NCBI GenBank assembly: GCA_903929895.1
Contig: CAIYWM010000464.1
Span: 1 to 5,281, forward strand
DNA from: an uncultured Alphaproteobacteria bacterium
GTDB lineage: Bacteria; Pseudomonadota; Alphaproteobacteria; Reyranellales; Reyranellaceae
Length of the DNA: 5,281 nt
Reading direction: 5' to 3'
Within the stretch, counting starts at the first letter, position 1. Every line of letters starts with the position of its first letter. The position numbers and the translations under genes were made by a program. Positions 1 to 5,281 of this stretch are shown here, one piece after another. The notes beneath the pieces were generated by a model that was not told the DNA's origin, did no database searches, and saw only the letters and a program-made list of their open reading frames with translations.

Positions 1-12
1 AGAGAGTAGACC

Positions 13-408
13 ATGGCCGACACCAAGGAACGCAAGCTGCCGCCTCCCGCCATCAGCGAAGAGACGCAGGCCTACTGGGACGCCGCCGGCAAGGGCAAGC
101 TGCTGGTGCGCAAGTGCACGAGCTGCGGTCAGGCGCACCACTATCCGCGCACGATCTGCCCGTTCTGCTTCAGCGACAAGACCGAATGGGTCGAGGCGTC
201 GGGCAAGGGCACGATCTATTCCTACAGCGTGATGCGCCGCGCGCCGGTGCCCTATGCGATCGGCTACGTCACCCTGGCCGAAGGTCCGCGCATGCTGACC
301 AATATCGTCGACTGCGACTTCGACAAGCTGAAGTGCGATCAGGCGGTGACGGTGGTCTTCAAGCCGACCGACGGCGGCCCGCCGCTGCCGATGTTCACGC
401 CGGCCTGA
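13..408 (+). CDS. Zn-ribbon/OB-fold protein, DUF35 type (thiolase-associated)
   Basis: The 131-residue protein has the two-part DUF35 architecture. An N-terminal helix with the conserved aromatic pair Y21-W22 leads into a rubredoxin-like zinc ribbon, C35-x2-C38 and C49-x2-C52, with the family's 'YPR..CP.C' context at residues 44-52. An OB-fold follows (about 63-128), containing 'GKGTIYSYSVMRRAP' and ending 'LPMFTPA'. All four cysteines are present and the length is normal for the family, so it looks intact. The ATG at 13 is well supported: an in-frame TAG at 7-9 excludes a longer protein, and the purine run AGAGAG at 1-6 sits about 6 bases upstream as a weak Shine-Dalgarno site. In characterised relatives the protein binds a thiolase or acyl-CoA-processing partner, and the OB-fold is thought to bind CoA. 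That partner gene would be expected just upstream, outside the window. The gene is convergent with the monooxygenase gene and is followed 9 bases later by a hairpin. The family call is firm; the exact partner and substrate are unknown. Confidence 0.93.
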   Translation: MADTKERKLPPPAISEETQAYWDAAGKGKLLVRKCTSCGQAHHYPRTICPFCFSDKTEWVEASGKGTIYSYSVMRRAPVPYAIGYVTLAEGPRMLTNIVDCDFDKLKCDQAVTVVFKPTDGGPPLPMFTPA

Positions 409-532
409 CGCCGTTCAGCGGGAGGCTCCAGCGAGCCTCCCGCATTGAAGGAGTTCATGAAGTCGAGACCGGCGATGGCGACCGCCGTCAGCAGGACGGC
501 ATAGGTGTCCTAAAACCACATCCGTCGACGGA
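409..532. other. Convergent intergenic region
   Basis: These 124 bases separate the ends of the plus-strand DUF35 gene and the minus-strand monooxygenase gene. They hold the hairpin at 418-443 and nearly all of the palindrome at 520-533. Between them, the minus strand at 509-444 reads as an open, GC3-rich frame with a hydrophobic stretch (YAVLLTAVAIAGLDFMNSF), preceded by a TAG at 512-510. It has no start codon with a ribosome-binding site, so I do not call it a gene. On the plus strand, AAGGAG at 448-453 precedes an ATG at 457, but the spacing is only 3 bases and the frame stops after 15 codons. Confidence 0.6.
418..443 (+). terminator. Perfect 10-bp stem hairpin after the DUF35 gene, probable terminator
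   Basis: The arms GCGGGAGGCT (418-427) and AGCCTCCCGC (434-443) pair perfectly around the 6-base loop CCAGCG. It begins 9 bases after the TGA of the DUF35 gene and lies between two convergent genes, the usual place for a terminator. The following bases are ATTGAAG, so there is no real U-tract. Termination may therefore be weak, Rho-assisted, or bidirectional. A near copy lies at 2103-2128. Confidence 0.65.
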
Positions 533-533
533 T
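520..533 (-). terminator. 14-bp perfect palindrome at the end of the monooxygenase gene
   Basis: ATCCGTCGACGGAT is a perfect palindrome that touches the TGA stop (535-533) of the monooxygenase gene. As RNA on the minus strand it can form a 5-bp stem with a UCGA loop, followed by GUGGUUUU (519-512). That resembles a short, weak intrinsic terminator. The stem is short, and a symmetric protein-binding site or a chance palindrome around the SalI-like core GTCGAC is equally possible. Confidence 0.35.
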
Positions 534-1945
534 CATCCTTTCCAATTCATGGCGGATCGATGGTGTGTTTCCAACGCCGCGCGGTCATCGGCGAGAGCGA
601 AAACGTAGCGATCCGGGCGCAGAATCACAGCGCGTGAACCGTGACGCGCCAGCCAGTCGGCTGCAACGCCCGGCAGCAGGGCGGCTGAGGTTTCGAGGCC
701 CGCGAGGATCTCGGCGTCTCCCACGATTGCGAAGCGCTGGCCGATGACCTCGTCCATCAGCCGTCCGTCGGCGAGACGCGGCTGCGGGAAGATCGTGCCG
801 ACAGGCGGCGGCGCGTCTGTGCGGCAGCCCGGCCCGAGTTGCGGCTGCGGGAAGTCGAATATCTGCGCACCGGCTGCGAAGCGCGCGTCACGCGCCGCGG
901 CGGCGGCGGGATCGGTCTCCTGCAGCACGGCGCCGAGCTTCACCGCGAGCTCGATGAAGGCGCGGACATGCGGCAGGCGCTCACTCTCGTAGGTGTCGAG
1001 CAGCGACTCGGGCGCGCCCTCGCGCAGAACGGTGGCGAGCTTCCAGGCGAGGTTGCTGGCGTCGCGCATCCCCGCGCACATGCCCTGGCCGAGGAAGGGC
1101 GGCGTCTGGTGACAGGCATCCCCCGCCAGCAGCAGCTTTCCCCGGCGCCAGCCCTCCTGCACGACCGAATGGAAGGTGTAGACGGCGGCGCGCTCGATCC
1201 GCGCGTCGTCGGGCCCGACCCAGCGCGCCATCATCGGCCAGAATATGTCCGGGTCGGCCAGTCGCTCCGGATCGTCGCCCGGCATCAGCATGATCTCCCA
1301 GCGGTGCCGCGCGCCGCCGACATGCACGACCGTCATCGGCCGCGACGGATCGCAGAGCTGGACGGTATGGTCAGGCAGTGCCTTCACCCGCGGCGAGTCG
1401 GGGTTGCACAGCAGGTCGACCACCAGCCACGGCTGGTGCAGGCCGAGGTCACCCTGCCGGCTGCCGATCGCGCGGCGCACCAGCGAGCGCGCGCCGTCGC
1501 ATCCGACGATGTAGCGGGCGTCGAGCTCGCTCACGTCGGCGATCTCGCGACCGAGGTGGACCGTCACGTTCGGGAAGCGCGCGACGCCGGCGCGCAGGAT
1601 TTCTTCGAGCTCAGGCTGGTGAAAATACCAGTTGCCCGCCCAGCCGTGCGGCCCGGGTCCGTCGATGCCGCGCCGAACCATCAAGGTTTGGCCGTCGGCA
1701 TTGACGAAATGCATGCCCTTCGACGAGGCCCGCGTCGTCGCGGCGATCTTCTCCGCCAGCCCGACCGACTGGAAGATCCGCATCACCTCACCGTCGAAAT
1801 GCACCGCGCGCGGCAGCGGATAGATCGCCGTGCCGCGCTCGTGCACGGCGACCGACAGCCCAGTCTGGCCCAGCAGGTTTGCCAGCAGCGCGCCAACCGG
1901 GCCGTAGCCCAGGATGGCGACGTCGGGAGATGTCGCGGAAGTCAC
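533..1945 (-). CDS. FAD-dependent aromatic-ring monooxygenase (MhpA/PheA/TfdB-like)
   Basis: This 470-residue flavoprotein hydroxylase has the three class A signatures in order. They are the Rossmann GxGxxG as G13-Y-G-P-V-G18 with the ribose-binding acid E36, the 'DG' motif G148-C-D-G-A-R153, and the 'GD' motif G275-D276 in 'LLAGDACHQTPP', followed by 'GQGMCAGMRDASNLAWKL' (286-303). R46 in 'PLPRAVHFDGE' is the usual FAD-contacting arginine region. The end (about 380-470), with 'RAVILRPDRYVFA', matches the thioredoxin-like C-terminal domain of the family. It probably uses NAD(P)H and O2 to hydroxylate a phenolic or related aromatic ring in the cytoplasm; the substrate cannot be read. At 470 residues it is shorter than MhpA (about 550) but keeps all domains. 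The start is GTG. An in-frame TAA at 1957-1955 lies three codons upstream, and the GxGxxG at residue 13 leaves no room for a later start. No clear Shine-Dalgarno site is visible. The gene lies directly behind a TPR relic, whose stop is that same TAA. Confidence 0.93.
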   Translation of the reverse strand: MTSATSPDVAILGYGPVGALLANLLGQTGLSVAVHERGTAIYPLPRAVHFDGEVMRIFQSVGLAEKIAATTRASSKGMHFVNADGQTLMVRRGIDGPGPHGWAGNWYFHQPELEEILRAGVARFPNVTVHLGREIADVSELDARYIVGCDGARSLVRRAIGSRQGDLGLHQPWLVVDLLCNPDSPRVKALPDHTVQLCDPSRPMTVVHVGGARHRWEIMLMPGDDPERLADPDIFWPMMARWVGPDDARIERAAVYTFHSVVQEGWRRGKLLLAGDACHQTPPFLGQGMCAGMRDASNLAWKLATVLREGAPESLLDTYESERLPHVRAFIELAVKLGAVLQETDPAAAAARDARFAAGAQIFDFPQPQLGPGCRTDAPPPVGTIFPQPRLADGRLMDEVIGQRFAIVGDAEILAGLETSAALLPGVAADWLARHGSRAVILRPDRYVFALADDRAALETHHRSAMNWKG

Positions 1946-1954
1946 CGCGCCGGG

Positions 1955-2098
1955 TTAGCGCAGCGACTTCAGCCTGTCGAGGCACAGGGCCTCGCGCTGC
2001 TTTTGGCCGGCCTTGCGATAGAGGGCCAACGCCTCCTCGTGGCGCGCGCGGGCTTCCTCATACTCGGAGCGGGCACGTGCGATGTCGCCGAACCCACC
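1955..2098 (-). pseudogene. C-terminal relic of a TPR-repeat protein
   Basis: The minus-strand frame ending in TAA at 1957-1955 reads GGFGDIARARSEYEEARA, then RHEEALALYRKAGQKQREAL, then CLDRLKSLR. The G-D-I-A-x-A-R spacing, the tyrosine, the EEAxAxxEEALALYRKAG helix pair and the following EALCLDRL helix match the tandem TPR repeats of large signalling-type proteins ('LGDIALARSD..ARARYEEALPLYRxxGD'). About one full 34-residue repeat and the first helix of the next remain, with a natural-looking C-terminus. Upstream of about 2098 the same frame runs into the hairpin repeat and then out-of-frame SGNH coding sequence, and the TPR pattern stops. No start codon or ribosome site lies at the boundary. 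I infer that the rest of the gene was lost by deletion or rearrangement. A short expressed peptide cannot be excluded, since the frame itself has no internal stop. Confidence 0.6.
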
Positions 2099-2102
2099 AG
2101 AG

Positions 2103-2128
2103 GCGGGACGCTCTAGCGAGCCTCCCGC
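2103..2128. repeat. Second copy of the hairpin element, overlapping the SGNH stop codon
   Basis: Its arms GCGGGACGCT (2103-2112) and AGCCTCCCGC (2119-2128) surround the loop CTAGCG. It matches the hairpin at 418-443 in 24 of 26 bases, and in 27 of 29 if the following ATT is included. The two differences are C2109 in place of G424, which makes a single C-C mismatch in the stem, and T2114 in place of C429 in the loop. The second difference creates the TAG stop (2115-2113) of the SGNH gene on the minus strand. On the plus strand the element is followed by ATTTTC; on the minus strand there is no U-tract. It may act as a weak terminator for the SGNH gene, or be a relic of a terminator brought in with other DNA. 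Confidence 0.7.
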
Positions 2129-3366
2129 ATTTTCAGGAGCGCTGCCGCGAGGCGCTTGGCGGCGATCTCGGTGCCGAGCTCGGTCCAATGGCCGTCGGAG
2201 ACGCGGTAGGTTCCCGGCACGCCCCTGAGATCGTCCTCGAGGTCAACGACCGTCACACCCTGCGCCTCCAACCCGGCACGCAACAGGCGATGCTTGGCCT
2301 CGCCCTGCCGCGGATAGCTCATGTAGCGCGGCCACGGCCTCCAGAATTCGGCGTAGGCCGGATCCACCACGCCCACCGGTACCAGTGTGACCAGGAACTT
2401 GATGCCGCGTTCGCGCGCCAGGTCGCGGGCGCCCATCAGCCAGGTCAGGGTCGCGGCGACCTGCTCCCTGTTCAACGTTTGCTCGATCTCGGCTGGGGTC
2501 ACCGGCACCGTCCAGGTGGCGGTCTCCCAGTCGACCATGCTGGCCAGCCACCAGGCCTGGAGATATTCCTCGTCCCGGTCGCGCGGCTCGAGCCGATCCC
2601 AGAACGCGTCGCCGCCACGCGACAGGATCTCGCGAATCACCTTCTCGTCTTTGTCCGGGTAGTAGTGGGTCTTGACGAGCCGGACCATGGCGTCGAGCCG
2701 CTCGGCGCGCGGCTTCTTCATGATCTCCTTCGCCTCGTCGGTCGCAGACTTGTTGGCCCGTCCGAACTCGGACAGTCCGAGCCGGTTGACCAGCAGCCAG
2801 GTGAGGCGAGGCGCCACTGCCCCGAGCCAGGACGGCTGCGGGCGTTCGGCGATCGGGGGCGGGATGCGCCACGGCGACAGGGCATCCGACACGAAATCGT
2901 TGCCGGAGTAGAACATCAGCACGAGCGCGTCGGGCTGCAGTGACAGGGCGATGTTGCGGATTCGGTAATAGTATTGCGGCGGTCCCGTTGCCGAGATGCC
3001 GAGGCTCATCACTTCCCAGTCGCGGTGGCCCTCTGCCTGCCAGATCTCCTCGAGTCGCGCGCCGATCGACTTTTCGACGAAGGCGCCTTCGAGGAAACTG
3101 TCGCCGACCAGGACGGTGCGGGAGACGCCGGCCGGCTTCTGCGGCAGGTGCTCGCGGTCACGCAGGCCCCAGCTGTTATACTCCGGGACCGCCTGCGCGC
3201 CGCTGGGCGTGCTCGCGACGGCAGCATTGGAGACCTCGATCGGCCGCAAATCGCGCGCCGGCCACGGAGGCACGACGAAGGAGCTGAGCAGTTCGAGACC
3301 AGCTACCGTGACCGCCACGAGCAGGGTCGCGAACACGCCCCAGAACCAGAAACGCTTTTGCTTCAT
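2113..3366 (-). CDS. Membrane-anchored SGNH/GDSL-type hydrolase or O-acyltransferase-like protein
   Basis: With the ATG at 3366 this is a 417-residue protein. A positively charged start (K2, K4, R5) and a hydrophobic segment (about 6-32) form an uncleaved anchor or signal sequence, placing the rest in the periplasm. The catalytic blocks are visible: block I G88-D-S90 in 'VLVGDSFLEG' (S90 the nucleophile), glycine-containing block II around 'SLGISATGP' (121-129), block III G155-N156-D in 'FYSGNDF', and D391-G-H393-W near the end, giving the acid and base. 'NSWGLRDREH' (64-73) upstream of GDS is common in this group. The D-x-H-W arrangement resembles AlgX/AlgJ-type SGNH proteins ('DTHW') more than classic lipases (DxxH), so an exopolysaccharide or cell-wall ester as substrate is possible, but no MBOAT partner is seen here. 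A longer GTG start at 3450 would overlap the upstream gene and put 28 polar residues before the anchor. I prefer 3366, which has AGGCGG 6 bases upstream. The final codons and the stop lie inside a hairpin repeat. Confidence 0.85.
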   Translation of the reverse strand: MKQKRFWFWGVFATLLVAVTVAGLELLSSFVVPPWPARDLRPIEVSNAAVASTPSGAQAVPEYNSWGLRDREHLPQKPAGVSRTVLVGDSFLEGAFVEKSIGARLEEIWQAEGHRDWEVMSLGISATGPPQYYYRIRNIALSLQPDALVLMFYSGNDFVSDALSPWRIPPPIAERPQPSWLGAVAPRLTWLLVNRLGLSEFGRANKSATDEAKEIMKKPRAERLDAMVRLVKTHYYPDKDEKVIREILSRGGDAFWDRLEPRDRDEEYLQAWWLASMVDWETATWTVPVTPAEIEQTLNREQVAATLTWLMGARDLARERGIKFLVTLVPVGVVDPAYAEFWRPWPRYMSYPRQGEAKHRLLRAGLEAQGVTVVDLEDDLRGVPGTYRVSDGHWTELGTEIAAKRLAAALLKMREAR

Positions 3367-3428
3367 TGAAGCCCGCCTATAGCCGATCGAAGGCGCTCCT
3401 CCAATGGGGGCGATGTCCGCTCCTTCGG
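3367..3428 (-). other. 62-bp gap between the molybdenum hydroxylase and SGNH genes
   Basis: The minus strand holds AGGCGG (3378-3373), a plausible Shine-Dalgarno site 6 bases before the SGNH ATG. CGAAGG just after the upstream stop can pair with CCTTCG further on, giving a 6-bp stem with a loop of more than 20 bases. There is no U-tract, so I do not call it a terminator. Cotranscription of the two genes is therefore possible. I see no convincing promoter. Confidence 0.4.
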
Positions 3429-5281
3429 CTAGCTGTTCAGCGCCTCCCACACGCGCTCAGGCGTCGCCGGCATGTTGATGTGCTTGCCTCCCAGCGCGTC
3501 GGAGATGGCGTTCATCACCGAGGGCAGGGAGCCTGCGCAGCCGGCCTCGCCGCAGCCCTTGGCGCCCAGCACGTTCGTCTTGGCCGGCACCGAGTGATAG
3601 TCGATCGTGAAGGAGGGAGCATCGCCCGCCCGCGGGATCGCGTAATCGGTGAAGCTGCCGGTCAGCGGCTGGCCTTCCTCGCTGTAGACGACATGCTCGA
3701 AGATCGCCTGGCTGATGCCCTGGACCACGCCGCCATGGCTCTGGCCCTCGACCAGCAGCGGATTGATGACCGTGCCGAAGTCGCCGACCATCGTGTACTT
3801 CACGACCTCGACGTGTCCGGTGTCGGGATCGATCTCGACTTCGGCCACATGGGTGCCATTGGGATAGGCCGATGGCGCCGCCTCGTGGACGTGGCTGACG
3901 TCGAGCGTGGTGGGCACGCCCTCGGGCAGCTTCATGCCGCTGCGCAGCTTGCTCGCCAGTTCCATGATGCCGATGCCGCGGTCGGTGCCGACGATCTCGA
4001 AGCGTCCGAGCTTGAACTCGATGTCGGCGGCCGAGGCTTCAAGCGCGACGCCCGCGATCTCCTTGCCCTTTTCGATCACCTTGTCCGAGGCTTCGACGAT
4101 CGCCGCGCCCGACGCCATGATCGACTTGGAGCCACCGGTGCCGCCGCCGGCGATCAGCAGGTCGCTGTCGCCCTGCTTCAGCTTGATCCGGTGGAACGGG
4201 ATGCCGAGCTTGGTCGTGAGGACCTGGGCGAAGGCCGACCAGTGGCCCTGGCCGTAGTCCAGCGTGCCGGTGATGATCGTGACGTCGCCATTCTCCTCGA
4301 AGCGAAGGCCGCCCATCTCGTTCGTGGGCGGCGCCGTCACTTCGAGATAGTCGCCGATGCCGAGCCCGCGCAGCTTGCCGCGGCTGGCGCTCTCCTGCTT
4401 GCGGGCGGCGAAGCCCGACACGTCCGCCAGCTCCAGTGCCTTGTCGAGCAGCACGGTGAACTCGCCGCTGTCGTAGGTGGTGCCCGACGCAGTCTTGTAG
4501 GGCATCTCCTCGGGCTTGATGTGATTGCGGCGGCGCATCTCCATCTGGTCGAGGCCCATCTCGCGCGCGGCGGTGGTGATCAGGCGTTCCATGAAATAGT
4601 TGGCCTCGGGCCGGCCGGCGCCGCGATAGGCGCCGATCGGCGAGGTGTGGGTGAAGGCCACCTTGGTCTGCACCTCGATCAACGGCGTGCGGTAGACCGC
4701 GGCGAGATTGCGCGAGACGCCCAGCGCGCCCATGGCCGCGCCGACATTCGAGAGATAGGCGCCGAGATTGGCGTAACCCTTGAGCCGCACGGCGAGGAAG
4801 GTGCCGTCCTTATCGAGGGCCAGCTCGGCGTCGAAATCGTGGTCGCGCCCGTGCTGGTCGCTGAGGAAGCTGCCCGAGCGGTCGTCGGTCCACTTCACCG
4901 GACGGCCGAGGATCTTCGAGGCATGAAAGAGACCGGCATATTCCGGATAGGGCGAGCCCTTCATGCCGAAGGAGCCGCCGACATTGCCGGTCACGACGCG
5001 CATGTGCGCCGGCTTGATGCCCAGAAGGGCGGCCATCTGGTTCTTGAGGCCGAACACGCCCTGGCAGCCGGCATAGAGCGTCGAGCGATCCGTGTCCTTG
5101 TCGTAGTGGCCGATCGCCGTGCGCGGCTCCATGGCACAGACGACGATGCGGTTGCTGACGATGTGCAGCTTCGTCACGTGCGCGGCCTTGGCAAAGGCGT
5201 CGGCGACCTTCGCGCTGTCGCCGAACTGGAAGTCGGCGCAGACATTGTCCGGCACGTCGTCGAACACGGTCGGCGCGCCGG
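3429..5281 (-). CDS. Xanthine dehydrogenase-family molybdopterin-binding large subunit (CoxL-like, form II), 5' end missing
   Basis: About 616 C-terminal residues are present. The family is normally about 770-800, so some 160 N-terminal residues lie beyond the window edge. The frame stays open to the edge, and the GTG at 5267 is an internal valine (…GAPTVFDDVPDN…), not a start. Molybdenum-cofactor-binding landmarks occur in order. They are GGSFGMKG (about 4955-4978), 'RPVKWTDDRSGSFLSDQHGRDHD', the active-site loop AYRGAGR (4631-4611), 'TLDYGQGHWSAFAQVLTTKL', GGGTGGSKS, and the catalytic glutamate in GCGEAG (codon 3548-3546). AYRGAGR is the form II signature; true CO dehydrogenases carry AYxCSFR, so CO oxidation is not supported. 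It should form a heterotrimer with FAD (CoxM-like) and 2Fe-2S (CoxS-like) subunits and hydroxylate an aldehyde or an aromatic or N-heterocyclic substrate in the cytoplasm. Those subunit genes are not downstream: the next gene is the SGNH protein. They must lie upstream or elsewhere. The stop is TAG at 3431-3429. Substrate unknown. Confidence 0.93.
   Translation of the reverse strand, partial: GAPTVFDDVPDNVCADFQFGDSAKVADAFAKAAHVTKLHIVSNRIVVCAMEPRTAIGHYDKDTDRSTLYAGCQGVFGLKNQMAALLGIKPAHMRVVTGNVGGSFGMKGSPYPEYAGLFHASKILGRPVKWTDDRSGSFLSDQHGRDHDFDAELALDKDGTFLAVRLKGYANLGAYLSNVGAAMGALGVSRNLAAVYRTPLIEVQTKVAFTHTSPIGAYRGAGRPEANYFMERLITTAAREMGLDQMEMRRRNHIKPEEMPYKTASGTTYDSGEFTVLLDKALELADVSGFAARKQESASRGKLRGLGIGDYLEVTAPPTNEMGGLRFEENGDVTIITGTLDYGQGHWSAFAQVLTTKLGIPFHRIKLKQGDSDLLIAGGGTGGSKSIMASGAAIVEASDKVIEKGKEIAGVALEASAADIEFKLGRFEIVGTDRGIGIMELASKLRSGMKLPEGVPTTLDVSHVHEAAPSAYPNGTHVAEVEIDPDTGHVEVVKYTMVGDFGTVINPLLVEGQSHGGVVQGISQAIFEHVVYSEEGQPLTGSFTDYAIPRAGDAPSFTIDYHSVPAKTNVLGAKGCGEAGCAGSLPSVMNAISDALGGKHINMPATPERVWEALNS

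Noticed and set aside
448..504. A 15-codon plus-strand peptide starting at ATG 457 behind AAGGAG
   Set aside because: Spacing of 3 bases is too short for efficient initiation, and the peptide has no supporting features.
114..608. A 164-codon plus-strand frame overlapping the DUF35 gene
   Set aside because: It lies out of frame inside a gene with intact zinc-ribbon cysteines, continues across the hairpin and palindrome, and shows no recognisable protein features.
839..2116. A 425-codon open frame on the plus strand opposite the monooxygenase and TPR relic
   Set aside because: It is the antisense shadow of a clearly recognisable flavoprotein. Its translation is rich in Arg, His and Ala with no family pattern, as expected opposite GC3-rich coding sequence.
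2099..2188. Extending the TPR relic to an ATG at 2188, giving a 77-residue protein
   Set aside because: Its first 30 residues come from SGNH coding sequence and the hairpin read in another frame and show no TPR pattern.
1879..2943. A 354-codon open frame on the plus strand opposite the SGNH gene
   Set aside because: It crosses the ends of two real minus-strand genes, has an Arg/Pro-rich low-information translation, and no ribosome-binding site or domain pattern.
3367..3450. A 28-residue N-terminal extension of the SGNH protein from a GTG at 3450
   Set aside because: It would overlap the end of the molybdenum hydroxylase gene and put a polar segment before the membrane anchor. The ATG at 3366 has a charged start, the anchor immediately after it, and AGGCGG upstream.
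5265..5267. GTG as the start of the molybdenum hydroxylase gene
   Set aside because: The frame continues upstream to the window edge with family-like residues (GAPTVFDD), and the protein would lack about 160 residues of the conserved N-terminal region.

Overview
The window is high-GC DNA with a strong G/C preference at third codon positions. It carries three typical proteobacterial protein families and a TPR remnant, so the best guess is an alphaproteobacterium (Rhizobiales or Rhodospirillales type). That assignment rests on base composition and family content only, because no rRNA or tRNA is present.

Layout: a short plus-strand gene (13-408) encodes a zinc-ribbon/OB-fold (DUF35-type) protein of the kind that partners thiolase-like enzymes. 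A 124-bp convergent intergenic region follows, holding a perfect 10-bp-stem hairpin (418-443) and a 14-bp palindrome (520-533). Everything after that is on the minus strand. Read in the direction of transcription it is: the C-terminal ~616 residues of a CoxL/xanthine-dehydrogenase-type molybdenum hydroxylase large subunit (5281 to 3429, 5' end outside the window); a membrane-anchored SGNH/GDSL-type hydrolase or O-acyltransferase-like protein (3366 to 2113); a ~140-bp relic of a TPR protein (about 2098 to 1955); and an FAD-dependent aromatic-ring monooxygenase of the MhpA/PheA/TfdB type (1945 to 533).

The genes suggest oxidative catabolism. The molybdenum hydroxylase and the flavin monooxygenase both hydroxylate organic substrates, and the DUF35 protein normally works with a thiolase in acyl-CoA metabolism. 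No common substrate can be read from the sequence, and the SGNH protein does not obviously belong to such a pathway. I see no proof that the minus-strand genes form one operon, although they share orientation and gaps are short (62 bp, then 167 bp containing the relic).

The least ordinary part is the 1946-2131 junction. The end of the SGNH gene, including its stop codon, lies inside a hairpin that is a near copy (27 of 29 bases) of the hairpin behind the DUF35 gene. Five bases further on the TPR relic begins, and its stop lies nine bases before the GTG start of the monooxygenase. This looks like a rearrangement scar rather than a new system. I found no convincing undescribed system in the window.
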